Shown here: piece by piece, positions 1-8,990 of the stretch | Layout: every line of letters starts with the position of its first letter | Position numbering within the stretch: the stretch's first letter is position 1 | The notes under the pieces: generated by a model | What the model was told of the DNA's origin: nothing | Databases searched by the model: none | What the model saw: only the letters and a program-made list of their open reading frames with translations | Assembly: GCF_004519405.1 (NCBI RefSeq) | Contig: NZ_SGWI01000004.1 | Coordinates: 186,001 to 250,000 of the forward strand | From: Pseudomonas sp. BCA17 | GTDB taxonomy: Bacteria > Pseudomonadota > Gammaproteobacteria > Pseudomonadales > Pseudomonadaceae | Direction: 5' to 3' | Length of the DNA: 64,000 bases | Made by a program: the position numbers and the translations under genes

Positions 1-636
1 GGTCTGGATCTTGACGTGCTCCGGATCGCGCAGGTGGCGTTCGGCAATGGCACGGATCGACTGTGGCAGGGTCGCCGAGAACAACACGGTCTGACGGGTT
101 GCAGGCAGTGCCTTGAAGATGACTTCCAGGTCATCCATGAAGCCCAGCTTCAGCATTTCGTCAGCTTCGTCGAGAACCAGGTGGTTCACGGTCGACAATA
201 CTTTTTCGTCACGACGCAGGTGGTCGCACAGACGGCCCGGAGTGGCGACAACGATCTGTGCGCCATTACGGATTGCCTTGAGTTGTGGGCCCATAGGCGC
301 GCCGCCGTAAACGGCCACAACGGTTACACCCGGCATTTGCTTGGCGTAGGTTTCAAAGGCGGTTGCTACTTGCAGCGCCAACTCACGAGTTGGCGCCAGG
401 ATCAGGGCTTGCGGTTCGCGCTTGGCAGGATCGATGCAATGCAGGATAGGCAGGGCGAAGGCAGCGGTTTTACCGGTACCGGTTTGCGCCTGGCCAATCA
501 TGTCTTTGCCGGCCATGATGATCGGGATCGATTGCTGCTGAATCGCCGAAGGCTCTTCGTAGCCGGTCGCTGCGACGGCTGCAAGAATATTCGGGTTAAG
601 ATTAAAAGCGGCGAAGCCGCCGGTTTCCTGGGTCAT
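1..636 (-). CDS. deaD: DEAD-box ATP-dependent RNA helicase DeaD/CsdA (N-terminal part, cut by window edge)
   Basis: ATP-dependent RNA helicase that unwinds structured RNA during ribosome assembly and mRNA decay, mainly in the cold. The 212 residues present contain the Q motif region (GYEEPSAIQQQSIP), motif I AQTGTGKT, motif Ia APTRELALQ, the TPGR motif, motif II DEAD and motif III SAT, in the family order. The start MTQETGGFAAFNLNPNIL is typical of the Pseudomonas DeaD/CsdA group rather than RhlE or SrmB. The C-terminal helicase domain and the RNA-binding tail lie beyond base 1. A leader of more than 200 nt with hairpins precedes it. Family assignment is firm; the csdA orthology is inferred from the N-terminus only. 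Confidence 0.93.
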   Translation of the reverse strand, partial: MTQETGGFAAFNLNPNILAAVAATGYEEPSAIQQQSIPIIMAGKDMIGQAQTGTGKTAAFALPILHCIDPAKREPQALILAPTRELALQVATAFETYAKQMPGVTVVAVYGGAPMGPQLKAIRNGAQIVVATPGRLCDHLRRDEKVLSTVNHLVLDEADEMLKLGFMDDLEVIFKALPATRQTVLFSATLPQSIRAIAERHLRDPEHVKIQT

Positions 637-880
637 GGGTCTGCCTCTAAGTGCATCCGCAAAGACCCATGCTCCAAAGCTGCGCATGCCGTGTTGAGAC
701 TCAAGAGTCGCCCTGGCTGCTTTGTCGGCGGGGATTTGCGAAAACGAATGAATGAAAAAGATTCGTCAAGGAAGAGTCCGCTGTGCGGACGTGCAGCCGA
801 AGCTGACTTCGGGGAATTGCGCTACCTAAACGCGGCCCGGTTAAAGGCCGGCGCGCACTATACCGGAAATACCTGAAAAA
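637..880 (-). promoter_or_regulatory. Putative promoter and long structured 5' leader of deaD
   Basis: On the minus strand a -10-like hexamer TATAGT lies at 857-862, which would start the transcript near 850 and leave about 214 nt before the deaD ATG at 636. Two short perfect hairpins lie inside this leader: 776-790 (GTCCGC, loop TGT, GCGGAC) and 797-812 (CCGAAG, loop CTGA, CTTCGG). No convincing -35 element was found. No gene is supported between 637 and 1058; the plus-strand part (880-1058) should hold the promoter of the crotonase gene. The E. coli csdA mRNA also has a long leader, so cold-regulated translation is a reasonable inference. Confidence 0.45.
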
Positions 881-1058
881 GGGAGCTTTTTTTATCGCAA
901 AGCACTGATAAACCGCGCTGTATCACAGCCTTTGCAGATAAGAGCGGCAGGGTCTATTTTTCAAAGGCCCGGCCCTGTTGGTCCAAACACTTAAACGGTT
1001 CACCTGCCTATTGAGACCCTTTGGTCTGAAACTCTTCCCTACGCCCGAGGGCACACCG

Positions 1059-1850
1059 ATGAATCAAGCCAGCAGCAGCCGCGTCAGCCGTGCACTCCAG
1101 GGTCATGTCCTGCTATTGGGACTGGACCGGGTAGCCAAGCGCAATGCCTTTGACCTGGATCTGCTCAATGAGCTGAGCCTGGCCTATGGCGAATTTGATC
1201 GAAATGACGAGGCACGGGTGGCGGTGGTATTCGCCCATGGCGACCACTTCACCGCCGGGCTGGACCTGGCCAATGTCAGCGGTGTGATGGCGGGCGGCTG
1301 GCAACCGCCGCTGGGAGGGTGCGATCCCTGGGGCGTGTTCGCAGGCCCCCGCGTGAATAAACCCGTGATCGTCGCCGCCCAGGGTTACTGCCTGACCATC
1401 GGTATCGAGTTGATGCTCGCTGCGGATATCAATCTGTGCGCCAGTAACACGCGCTTTGCGCAGATGGAGGTACAACGCGGGATCTTTCCGTTTGGCGGCG
1501 CGACACTGCGCTTTCATCAAATCGCCGGATGGGGCAATGCCATGCGCTGGCTGCTCACCGGCGACGAATTCGACGCCCATGAGGCCTTGCGCCTGGGGCT
1601 GGTTCAGGAAGTGATGGCCAGCGAAGACCTGCTGCCGCGCGCCATCGAACTCGCCAACCGTATCGCTCGCCAGGCGCCGCTCGGTGTACAGGCCACGTTG
1701 ATGTCGGCACGCATGGCGCGCAACGAAGGCGAAACCGTTGCGGCCGCTGCGTTACCGCCAATGGTCGAGAAGCTGCTCAACAGCGAAGACGCCAAGGAAG
1801 GTGTGCGTGCCATGCTCGAAAAACGCCCCGGCGTGTTCAAGGGTATCTAG
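1059..1850 (+). CDS. Crotonase / enoyl-CoA hydratase-isomerase family protein
   Basis: Member of the crotonase superfamily, which hydrates, isomerises or hydrolyses acyl-CoA thioesters in the cytosol. The 263-residue length is normal. The acyl-CoA contact region AKRNAFDLDLL, the first oxyanion-hole segment HGDHFTAGLDL and the second segment near ANKPVIVAAQGYCLTIGIEL are visible, followed by the helix with GIFPFGGATLRF. The usual catalytic glutamates of true hydratases are not evident, so the exact substrate and reaction are open. The ATG at 1059 was chosen because GAGG lies about 8 nt upstream and it opens at MNQASSSRVSR; an in-frame start at 978 would add a low-quality extension. The next gene is convergent. 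Confidence 0.85.
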   Translation: MNQASSSRVSRALQGHVLLLGLDRVAKRNAFDLDLLNELSLAYGEFDRNDEARVAVVFAHGDHFTAGLDLANVSGVMAGGWQPPLGGCDPWGVFAGPRVNKPVIVAAQGYCLTIGIELMLAADINLCASNTRFAQMEVQRGIFPFGGATLRFHQIAGWGNAMRWLLTGDEFDAHEALRLGLVQEVMASEDLLPRAIELANRIARQAPLGVQATLMSARMARNEGETVAAAALPPMVEKLLNSEDAKEGVRAMLEKRPGVFKGI

Positions 1851-2606
1851 TCAGGTCGCCGGTCGAATCATTTTGATCAGCGACTGCAGCGAATAACCCA
1901 GGCGCGGCGCCAACGCTTCGGCGCGCGCCGTGAGCGCATTCAGGTCCAGTTCCTGATCCAGCTCCGAAGGCACCAGTAAAATCACATTGCCCTCCTTTAC
2001 CGGCAACTCCCAGTAATGGCGGTGGTACAACCCACGCAGCAACGCCGCGCCCAGTGGCTTGCCATCGTCCGTGGCCCATTGGTTGATCACCAGCCAACCG
2101 CCAGGGTTGAGTTTCTTCTGGCAGTTTTCCAGGAACGTCCAGGCCAGGTGCCCGACGCCCGGACCGACATCGGTGTACAGGTCGACGAAAATCAGGTCGG
2201 CCGACTCGGCACTGCCGAGCAATTGCAGGGCGTCGCCAATGCGGATGTACAACCGAGGGTCATCGTCCAACCCCAGGTATTCAATCGCCAGGCGCGGCAC
2301 ATCGGGGCGCAGCTCAATGGCTTCAACATCTTCCAGCGGCAGGAACTTGAGGCACGCCTGGGTCAGCGTACCGGCTCCCAGGCCGAGAAACAGCGCACTC
2401 TCCGGCTGCTCATGGCACAGCGCACCGATAAGCATGGCGCGGGTGTAGTCGTACTCCAGCCAGCTCGGGTCGGCGGTGAATACACAGCTTTGCTCGATGG
2501 CATCACCAAACTCGAGAAACCGGTAATCGGCCACTTCGAGCACTCGGATCATGCCGAAATCATCATGGACTTCGGCCAACAGGCGCTCGACACGCTCCTC
2601 GGTCAT
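1851..2606 (-). CDS. Spermidine synthase-like (SpeE fold) methyltransferase-family protein
   Basis: Predicted soluble protein of 251 residues with the spermidine-synthase type Rossmann fold. [17 protein letters not shown] is the nucleotide-binding glycine loop, [10 protein letters not shown] the following acidic strand, and [13 protein letters not shown] matches the position of the aspartate-rich active-site strand of SpeE. The N-terminal beta-barrel of genuine spermidine synthases is reduced, so it may not make spermidine; such proteins are usually annotated only as spermidine synthase-like. The ATG at 2606 follows TTTAGGAGTAGTG and is preferred over an upstream in-frame start at 2678. Transcribed away from the class II DAHP synthase. 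Confidence 0.8.
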   Translation of the reverse strand: MTEERVERLLAEVHDDFGMIRVLEVADYRFLEFGDAIEQSCVFTADPSWLEYDYTRAMLIGALCHEQPESALFLGLGAGTLTQACLKFLPLEDVEAIELRPDVPRLAIEYLGLDDDPRLYIRIGDALQLLGSAESADLIFVDLYTDVGPGVGHLAWTFLENCQKKLNPGGWLVINQWATDDGKPLGAALLRGLYHRHYWELPVKEGNVILLVPSELDQELDLNALTARAEALAPRLGYSLQSLIKMIRPAT

Positions 2607-2728
2607 CACTACTCCTAAAGGGTCTGCAGCTCGGCAAAGGCGCGATTGTCGACCAAGCGGCAGCAGCAGGTCACGCACTAATTGCTGATAACATCCGTCC
2701 TACCGACCACCCACCCAACGAGTTCATG

Positions 2729-4075
2729 ATGAGCCAACCCTGGAGCCCCGACAGCTGGCGCACATTGCCGATCCAGCAACAACCCCAGTACCCGGATGCA
2801 GCTCACTTGCTGCAAGTGGAGCAAAACCTGGCGAGCTACCCGCCGCTGGTGTTTGCCGGGGAAGCCCGCGAATTGCGCCGTCAGTTCGCCGAAGTAACCC
2901 AGGGCCGCGCCTTCCTGTTGCAAGGCGGCGACTGCGCCGAGAGCTTTGCCGAGTTTTCCGCGGCAAAAATCCGCGACACCTTCAAGGTGCTGCTGCAGAT
3001 GGCAATCGTGATGACCTTCGCCGCCGGCTGTCCGGTGGTGAAAGTCGGGCGCATGGCCGGGCAGTTCGCCAAGCCGCGCTCGGCCAACGATGAAACCATC
3101 GACGCAATCACCCTGCCCGCTTACCGCGGCGATATCGTCAACGGGATCGGTTTTGACGAAAAAAGCCGCGTGCCGGACCCCGACCGTCTGTTGCAGGCCT
3201 ACCACCAGTCCACCGCCACCTTGAACCTGCTGCGCGCTTTCGCCCAGGGCGGTTTCGCCGACCTGCACCAGGTGCACAAGTGGAACCTGGACTTCATCGC
3301 CAACTCCGCCCTGGCCGAGAAATACAGCCAACTGGCCGACCGCATCGACGAGACCCTGGCCTTCATGCGCGCCTGCGGCATGGACAGTTCACCGCAGTTG
3401 CGCGAGACCAGCTTCTTCACGGCCCACGAAGCACTGCTGCTCAACTACGAAGAAGCCTTCGTGCGCCGCGACAGCCTGACCAACGACTATTACGACTGTT
3501 CGGCCCACATGCTGTGGATCGGCGACCGTACCCGCCAGTTGGACGGCGCCCACGTCGAATTCTTGCGCGGGGTGAACAACCCGATCGGCGTAAAAGTCGG
3601 CCCGAGCATGAACCCGGACGACCTGATCCGCCTGATCGACATCCTCAACCCGGACAACGACCCCGGCCGCCTCAACCTGATCGCGCGCATGGGCGCCAAC
3701 AAGGTCGGTGACCATCTGCCCAATCTGATTGGCGCCGTGCAGCGCGAAGGCAAGCAGGTACTGTGGAGTTGCGACCCGATGCACGGCAACACCATCAAGG
3801 CCAGCAGCGGTTACAAGACCCGTGACTTTGCGCAGATCCTTAGTGAAGTGAAGGAGTTTTTCCAGGTTCACCAGGCCGAGGGCAGCTATGCCGGCGGGAT
3901 TCATATCGAAATGACCGGGCAAAACGTCACCGAATGCATCGGCGGCGCACGGCCGATCACCGAAGATGGCTTGTCGGATCGTTATCACACCCATTGCGAC
4001 CCACGGATGAACGCCGATCAGTCGCTGGAACTGGCATTCCTGATCGCAGAAACCCTCAAGCAGGTCAAACGCTAG
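2729..4075 (+). CDS. Class II 3-deoxy-7-phosphoheptulonate (DAHP) synthase
   Basis: Condenses phosphoenolpyruvate and erythrose 4-phosphate, the first step of the shikimate pathway. The 448-residue length and the motifs [67 protein letters not shown] and [15 protein letters not shown] are those of the class II (plant/mycobacterial, PhzC-like) enzymes. Opens at a double ATG; the second (2729) gives the typical [10 protein letters not shown] start. No phenazine genes are adjacent, so a housekeeping or regulatory isoenzyme role is more likely than phzC. A class I enzyme occurs at 17762. The 3' end overlaps the convergent ycaQ-like gene by 11 bp. Confidence 0.95.
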   Translation: MSQPWSPDSWRTLPIQQQPQYPDAAHLLQVEQNLASYPPLVFAGEARELRRQFAEVTQGRAFLLQGGDCAESFAEFSAAKIRDTFKVLLQMAIVMTFAAGCPVVKVGRMAGQFAKPRSANDETIDAITLPAYRGDIVNGIGFDEKSRVPDPDRLLQAYHQSTATLNLLRAFAQGGFADLHQVHKWNLDFIANSALAEKYSQLADRIDETLAFMRACGMDSSPQLRETSFFTAHEALLLNYEEAFVRRDSLTNDYYDCSAHMLWIGDRTRQLDGAHVEFLRGVNNPIGVKVGPSMNPDDLIRLIDILNPDNDPGRLNLIARMGANKVGDHLPNLIGAVQREGKQVLWSCDPMHGNTIKASSGYKTRDFAQILSEVKEFFQVHQAEGSYAGGIHIEMTGQNVTECIGGARPITEDGLSDRYHTHCDPRMNADQSLELAFLIAETLKQVKR

Positions 4076-5285
4076 GCAACATGGCCGCCCTCAACCGGGC
4101 GGCACTTGGCCGCTGGCAATTGAGCTGGACCTGCTCCAGCCCGAGCCAGTCGGCCATCTGGCGCAAGTTCAGAGCCAGCGCCAACATCCCCTCCTCGTCC
4201 AATCCCGGTTCCTCCTCGTGCACCGCATGCACCGCCAACCGACTGTCCGCGCGTTCGGCGCGCAGATCCAAACGCGCCGCTATCCGCTCATTGTGCAGAA
4301 ACGGCAGCACATAGTAGCCGTACACGCGCTTGTCTTGCGGGGTGTAGATCTCCAGTCGATAACGGAAATCAAACAATCGCTCGGTACGGCTGCGTTCCCA
4401 GATCAGCGAATCGAAGGGCGACAGCAACGCACTGGTCGGCACCTTGCGCGGCACTTTGGGCTCGGGCAGGCAATACGCCGGATGCTTCCAGCCTTGTACT
4501 CGGCAGGCCAGCAATTGGCCGTCTTCTACCAGTTCCAGCAAGCGACGGCGGCTGTCGGCGGGATCAAGGCGAAAGTAATCGCGCAGGTCCTTTTCGGTGG
4601 CAACGCCCAACGCCGTCGCGCTGTGCAGCAGCAAGCCGCGCTGCGCCTGCGCCTCGTCCACTGACGTTTGAAGGATCTCGCCTGGAATAACCCGCTCCGG
4701 CAAATCATAGAGCCGTTCAAAACCACGCCGCCCCGCCACGGTGACCAGGCCGGCGGCGAACAGCCATTCCAGCGCGTGCTTTTCATCACTCCAGTCCCAC
4801 CAGGGGCCGGCGCGCTCCTGGCGCGTCGACAAACTGCCCGCACCCAGCGCGCCTTGCTGCTCGACGGCCTGCAGGACACGCCGGATAGTCGCCTGCTGCT
4901 CGCGCCCGAAACGCGCCATCTGCGAATAGATGCCCTGCCCCTGCTTTGCCCGCTCCATGCGCCAGCGCATCAACGGGTACAGCGCCATAGGCAGCAATGA
5001 CGCTTCATGCCCCCAGTACTCGAACAGGGAACGGCGACGCCCCTGGCTCCAGGCGGCCTGCTCAAGCATCAACGGGGGGTAATTGCCCAGGCGGGAAAAC
5101 AGCGGCAGATAGTGGGAGCGCACCACCGCATTGACCGAATCGATCTGCAACACACCCAGGCGCTGGATCAATCGATTGAGGTGCGTTGCCTTGATCAGAG
5201 CAGGCGCCTGGCGCCCGGAAAAACCCTGGGCCGCCAGCGCCATGCGTCGAGCTTGCTTGAGTGAGAACGACAGGTCGGCGGGCAT
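4065..5285 (-). CDS. ycaQ: YcaQ/AlkZ-family winged-helix DNA glycosylase (HTH_42)
   Basis: Predicted interstrand-crosslink DNA glycosylase of the AlkZ/YcaQ family, which excises bulky alkylated purines and unhooks crosslinks. The 406-residue protein carries tandem winged helices and the family catalytic Q-x-D motif within [12 protein letters not shown], followed by [12 protein letters not shown]. The [18 protein letters not shown] segment is also conserved in the family. The ATG at 5285 was chosen because GGAG lies 6 nt upstream; the in-frame ATG four codons earlier overlaps that ribosome site. The last 11 bp overlap the end of the convergent DAHP synthase gene. Family assignment is firm; repair activity is inferred from the intact motif. 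Confidence 0.88.
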   Translation of the reverse strand: MPADLSFSLKQARRMALAAQGFSGRQAPALIKATHLNRLIQRLGVLQIDSVNAVVRSHYLPLFSRLGNYPPLMLEQAAWSQGRRRSLFEYWGHEASLLPMALYPLMRWRMERAKQGQGIYSQMARFGREQQATIRRVLQAVEQQGALGAGSLSTRQERAGPWWDWSDEKHALEWLFAAGLVTVAGRRGFERLYDLPERVIPGEILQTSVDEAQAQRGLLLHSATALGVATEKDLRDYFRLDPADSRRRLLELVEDGQLLACRVQGWKHPAYCLPEPKVPRKVPTSALLSPFDSLIWERSRTERLFDFRYRLEIYTPQDKRVYGYYVLPFLHNERIAARLDLRAERADSRLAVHAVHEEEPGLDEEGMLALALNLRQMADWLGLEQVQLNCQRPSAARLRAAMLPSV

Positions 5286-5330
5286 GGGAATCTCCATAGG
5301 AACTCGCCCACCACCCTACTGCATCCTGGC

Positions 5331-5537
5331 TCATTTTCGCAGCGGATCCTCCCAAAAGGGCAAGTGACGCTCTTGCTCCACGTCGGCACGATTAAGCCCA
5401 ATGTCCTTGAGCGCATCATCACTCAGGCTCGCCAGCAACTGACGCTCCCGATACAGCACCTGCCACCGCGCCACGGTATGAAACAGCCCGGAAAACGGAC
5501 GTTTCGTCATCAACACAAAACCGGTTTGGCCTTTCAT
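5331..5537 (-). CDS. DUF1127 small protein
   Basis: A 68-residue basic protein with the DUF1127 signature near its C-terminus: W-x3-YRERQLLASLSDDALKDIGL followed by NRADVEQE. Small DUF1127 proteins in alpha- and gamma-proteobacteria have been tied to RNA turnover and phosphate or carbon responses, but no function can be assigned here. The ATG at 5537 has an excellent AGGAGGG 7 nt upstream; the in-frame extension to 5618 lacks such a site. It is divergent from the LysR gene starting at 5599, and the gap of about 60 bp must hold both promoters, so control by that regulator is plausible. Confidence 0.85.
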   Translation of the reverse strand: MKGQTGFVLMTKRPFSGLFHTVARWQVLYRERQLLASLSDDALKDIGLNRADVEQERHLPFWEDPLRK

Positions 5538-5598
5538 CTTTGCGCCCTCCTGTGGGGATGACGAAAGTGTGGCCTTGGCACTATGATCAATCCAACGA

Positions 5599-6489
5599 AT
5601 GTTTCTTATGCAATACATCTCGGAGATTGATCAATTGTCCAGCTACCCGAGTATCGACACGGAAGTGCTGCGCACCTTCGTCGCCATTGCCGACCAAGGC
5701 GGATTCACGCGTGCAGCAGAATTGATCAACCGTACGCAATCGGCGGTGAGCATGCAGATGAAGCGCCTGGAGGACGACGTGCTGCAGCGCAAGTTGTTCG
5801 AGCGTGACGGCCGCCAGGTGCGGCTGACACCTGAAGGCCAGGTACTGCTGGGCTACGCCCGACGCATCCTGAAACTGCACAGCGAAGTGTTCAACACCCT
5901 GCGTGAACCGCATATGGTGGGGCTGGTGCGCATCGGCACACCGGACGATTACGTGATGCGCTTCCTGCCGGGAATTCTCAAGCAATTTTCCAAGGCGTAT
6001 CCGCTGATTCAGATCGAGATGCACTGCGAGTCGTCGATGGTGCTGATGCAGCGACGGGACCTGGCGTTGACCGTGGTCAGCCGCGAACCGGGCAACGAAA
6101 TCGGCGAACTGTTGCGTACTGAGCGCATGGTATGGGCGGCATCACCGTGCTTCTGCATGGACGAGCACGATGCCCTGCCTCTGGCGATGTCCGGCACCGA
6201 CTGCCTCTACACGCAGTGGGCCCGCTCGGCACTGGATGCAGCCGGAAGGGATTATCGCCTGGCCTACCACAGCTCCAATGTGTCGGCGATCCAGGCGGTG
6301 GTCAACGCCGGCCTGGCGGTCATGGTCAGCATGGAAAGCCTGGTGACCGAAGACCTGCGGGTACTGGGCAAGGATGAGGGCTTTCCGCCACTGCCTTCGA
6401 TGAATCTGCACTTATTGCGCAACCCGCAGATGACCTCGCCCATCACTGAATGCCTGGCCGACTACATCCTCGAAGGCTTCAGAGTTTAA
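5599..6489 (+). CDS. LysR-family transcriptional regulator
   Basis: DNA-binding regulator of about 296 residues. The N-terminal winged helix (about residues 20-80) shows EVLRTFVAIADQGGFTRAAE, then INRTQSAVSMQMKRLEDDV and LFERDGRQVRLTPEG; a periplasmic-binding-like effector domain follows (VRIGTPDDYVMRFLPGIL onward). No strong ribosome site supports the exact start; the ATG at 5608 is an alternative. Upstream and divergent lies the DUF1127 gene, a usual arrangement for a LysR target. The 3' end overlaps the convergent TauE/SafE gene by 11 bp. Ligand and regulon are unknown. Confidence 0.9.
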   Translation: MFLMQYISEIDQLSSYPSIDTEVLRTFVAIADQGGFTRAAELINRTQSAVSMQMKRLEDDVLQRKLFERDGRQVRLTPEGQVLLGYARRILKLHSEVFNTLREPHMVGLVRIGTPDDYVMRFLPGILKQFSKAYPLIQIEMHCESSMVLMQRRDLALTVVSREPGNEIGELLRTERMVWAASPCFCMDEHDALPLAMSGTDCLYTQWARSALDAAGRDYRLAYHSSNVSAIQAVVNAGLAVMVSMESLVTEDLRVLGKDEGFPPLPSMNLHLLRNPQMTSPITECLADYILEGFRV

Positions 6490-7234
6490 AGGTCAGCATC
6501 ACCGCACACACCGCGAGGAAGGCACAGAACAAGCCGCGCAGCACGCGCTCCGGCAGTGCGTGGGCGACCTTCACCCCCCAACTGATACTGAGCAGGCCGC
6601 CGATTGCCAATGGTACGCCGATCATCCAATCCACTTCGTGGTGCCAGGCGTAAGTCACCAGGGTCACGCTGGTGCTGGGCAACGCCAAGGCCAGGGATAG
6701 ACCCTGCGCGACCACCTGAGTAGTACCGAACAGACTGGTCAGCACCGGCGTGGCAACCACCGCGCCACCGACACCAAACAACCCGCCCATGGATCCGGAG
6801 ACGGCACCGAGCACGCCCAGCCACGGCCAGGAATAACGCATCTGTGCCGTCGGCGGCGCATTGCGGGTGAACATGCGCAGCAGGTTATACGCCGAGAGTG
6901 TCAGCAAGAAAGCGATAAAACCTATACGCATGGCGCCGGCGTCGAGACCGACCGCCCAGATTGAACCGAGCCAGGCGAAGCTGAAGCCCATGACTCCCAA
7001 GGGCAACGCGTGGCGTAACTCGATGCGATTGCGCTGGTGGTAGCGCCACAGAGCCAGCATCACATTCGGCACCACCATCACCAACGCCGTGCCTTGGGCG
7101 ATCTGCTGATCCAGGCCGAACAACACGCCAAGCACCGGAATTGCAATCAGCCCGCCACCAATGCCAAAGAGGCCGCCCACCGTACCGAGGGCCGCGCCCA
7201 AGACCAAATACATTGCCAAATCCAGCACCGCCAT
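6479..7234 (-). CDS. TauE/SafE-family sulfite/anion exporter-like membrane protein
   Basis: Inner-membrane permease of about 251 residues, predicted to have about 8 membrane segments. It has two internally related halves, each with the family glycine signature: GTVGGLFGIGGGLIAIP near the N-terminus and GSMGGLFGVGGAVVATP in the middle. TauE/SafE proteins move sulfite, sulfoacetate or other organic anions; the substrate here is unknown. The start is uncertain: ATG 7234 overlaps the GGAGG, while a GTG at 7243 lies in frame. Divergent from the LysR gene at 7337, which is the obvious candidate regulator. Confidence 0.88.
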   Translation of the reverse strand: MAVLDLAMYLVLGAALGTVGGLFGIGGGLIAIPVLGVLFGLDQQIAQGTALVMVVPNVMLALWRYHQRNRIELRHALPLGVMGFSFAWLGSIWAVGLDAGAMRIGFIAFLLTLSAYNLLRMFTRNAPPTAQMRYSWPWLGVLGAVSGSMGGLFGVGGAVVATPVLTSLFGTTQVVAQGLSLALALPSTSVTLVTYAWHHEVDWMIGVPLAIGGLLSISWGVKVAHALPERVLRGLFCAFLAVCAVMLTFKL

Positions 7235-7336
7235 CCCCTCCACACTCCCAGGCTGTGCATGCTACGCAGTCGGCTCTGGCGTGGAAACGCACAGCAACGC
7301 ACAATGGCTTTGCCAATCTCGCATAAGCGCCAAGTG

Positions 7337-8287
7337 ATGAATCCCAATACGCTCACCGATCAACTGAGCCTGTTCCTCGATGTATTGGAGACGGGCAGTT
7401 TTTCCGCCGCCGCACGCCGTCATCCACTGACGCCCTCAGCGGTCGCCCGGCGTATCGACAGCCTGGAGCGCTCCGTGGGCAGCCGTTTGTTCCAGCGCAG
7501 CACTCACGCGGTGGTACCGACACCCGCCGGCCTGGCCTTTGCCGAACGGGCGCGACGGATCGTCGGCGAGTTGCAATTGGCACGGGCCGAGGCCGTGTCC
7601 TTGAGCCATGCGCCGGAAGGCCTGATTCGCGTGGACGCGCCAGCCGCCTTTGGGCGACGGCACTTGGCTCCGGTGATTGCGGACTTTTTGAATGTATACC
7701 CGGGGCTGGACGTACACCTGCATCTGATCGACAGTTTTGTCGATATGCAGGGTGCGCACTTGGGCAAGGTCGACCTGGTGCTGCGGGCGGGGCATATCGT
7801 CGACACCCGCCTGATCGCCACCCCTCTGGCCAGCATTGTACGCATTGCCTGCGCCAGCCCGGCCTATCTGAAGGCCCGCGGCACGCCAACCCACCCCCGG
7901 GAACTGAGCGAGCACGACGGTCTGGACTGGGACGGCCTGGCGCCGATGTTCGCCTGGCGCTTCGAATTGGACGGGCGCCGCGCCACCTATCGCCCGCAGC
8001 GCATCCGCATGAGTGCCAACAATGCCGAAGCCCTGCTGTCCGGCGCACTGGCCGGGCTGGGTATTGCCCACTTGCCCACCTGGCTGGCCAGTGAATACCT
8101 GGTACGTGGCGAATTGTTGCCCCTGTTTTGCGAAAACGGTCTGCCCAGCCCGGAAACCGCCGGAATCTATGCGCTGCGCCTGGAACAACAGGCCAGTGCC
8201 CGCAGCCGTTTATTGCTCGAATACCTCAAGGCCCGCTTCAGCCCGGTGCCACCTTGGGATCTGGCACTGCAAAGCGGCTTGGGTTGA
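7337..8287 (+). CDS. LysR-family transcriptional regulator
   Basis: A 316-residue regulator with an N-terminal winged helix (QLSLFLDVLETGSFSAAARR, then LTPSAVARRIDSLERSVGSR and LFQRSTHAVVPTPAG) and a C-terminal effector domain with RVDAPAAFGRRHLAPVIADF. It resembles the CrgA/DmlR-like LysR subgroup that includes many single-target activators. The ATG at 7337 opens at MNPNTLTDQLSLFLDV; a long upstream in-frame extension covers the divergent permease gene and is not real. The 102-bp gap to the TauE/SafE gene probably contains both promoters. Effector unknown. Confidence 0.9.
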   Translation: MNPNTLTDQLSLFLDVLETGSFSAAARRHPLTPSAVARRIDSLERSVGSRLFQRSTHAVVPTPAGLAFAERARRIVGELQLARAEAVSLSHAPEGLIRVDAPAAFGRRHLAPVIADFLNVYPGLDVHLHLIDSFVDMQGAHLGKVDLVLRAGHIVDTRLIATPLASIVRIACASPAYLKARGTPTHPRELSEHDGLDWDGLAPMFAWRFELDGRRATYRPQRIRMSANNAEALLSGALAGLGIAHLPTWLASEYLVRGELLPLFCENGLPSPETAGIYALRLEQQASARSRLLLEYLKARFSPVPPWDLALQSGLG

Positions 8288-8367
8288 CCGCTTGGTTAGA
8301 ATTGCCTGGCGCATTAAACATTTGCCCGCTAGATTCCATCCCAGACACGCTTTTTTAAGAGACTGCC

Positions 8368-8820
8368 ATGAGCAAAAACCCTGATCCTTGCCAATCCCTG
8401 ATGCTGGACAACCAGCTGTGCTTCGCCCTGCACTCCACCTCATTGCTGATGACCAAGGTCTATAAGCCGCTGCTGCAAGCCCTCGGCCTGACCTATCCGC
8501 AATACCTGGCCATGATGGTGCTGTGGGAAGAGGACGGTTTGACCGTCGGTGAAATCAGCAACCGCCTGCTGACCGATCCGGGCTCGCTCACCCCGCTGCT
8601 CAAGCGCCTGGAAGCCGAAGGCGTGCTAAGCCGTACCCGCAGTCGCGAAGATGAACGGGTAGTCGTCGTAGAGCTGACCGATGCCGGCCGTGCCCTGCAG
8701 GAGAAAGCCATGGGGATTCCCCAATGCATTCTCGGCGCAAGCGGTTTGGAACTGGACCAACTGCGCAAGCTGCAGGCTGATTTGATCGCCTTACGCGGTA
8801 ACCTGCAAAACGCCATCTGA
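8368..8820 (+). CDS. ohrR: OhrR, organic-hydroperoxide-sensing MarR-family repressor
   Basis: MarR-type dimeric repressor of ohr that is inactivated when its reactive cysteine is oxidised by organic peroxides. The 150-residue protein has the OhrR N-terminus LDNQLCFALHSTSLLMTK with the sensing cysteine at residue 18, and the winged helix with LTVGEISNRLLTDPGSLTPL and SRTRSREDERVV. The tyrosines expected to hydrogen-bond the cysteine (VYKPLL and LTYPQYL) are present. The target ohr lies 170 bp downstream on the same strand, and two related palindromic elements occur between the genes. Assignment is strong. Confidence 0.95.
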   Translation: MSKNPDPCQSLMLDNQLCFALHSTSLLMTKVYKPLLQALGLTYPQYLAMMVLWEEDGLTVGEISNRLLTDPGSLTPLLKRLEAEGVLSRTRSREDERVVVVELTDAGRALQEKAMGIPQCILGASGLELDQLRKLQADLIALRGNLQNAI

Positions 8821-8903
8821 AACCAACGACGCCTTGAAATGTGGAAGCACGCCCCATTCCACATTGATTTTCAGCCATTCGGAAAATAATTTATAAATTT
8901 ATC

Positions 8904-8972
8904 TTGCGTGCAAAACATTAGCGCTATACATTCGCCTCACCAACTACTTAGCGCGCAAATAATTGGCGCTAA
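8904..8972 (+). promoter_or_regulatory. ohr: Two tandem OhrR-type operator candidates upstream of ohr
   Basis: Two 23-bp elements, 8904-8926 and 8949-8971, match at 17 of 23 positions and start 45 bp apart. The downstream copy sits in a longer inverted repeat: TTAGCGC at 8948-8954 pairs with GCGCTAA at 8966-8972 around an AT-rich centre. A -10-like TATACA at 8925-8930 abuts the first copy, so binding there would block the promoter. The placement between ohrR and ohr makes OhrR the likely ligand; this is inference, not shown. Confidence 0.6.
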
Positions 8973-8990
8973 CAGCAGAGAGGAAACATC

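Noticed and set aside
16..876. Long plus-strand open frame of 286 codons at the window start
   Set aside because: It is antisense to deaD, whose helicase motifs are all intact on the minus strand; the frame shows no family resemblance.
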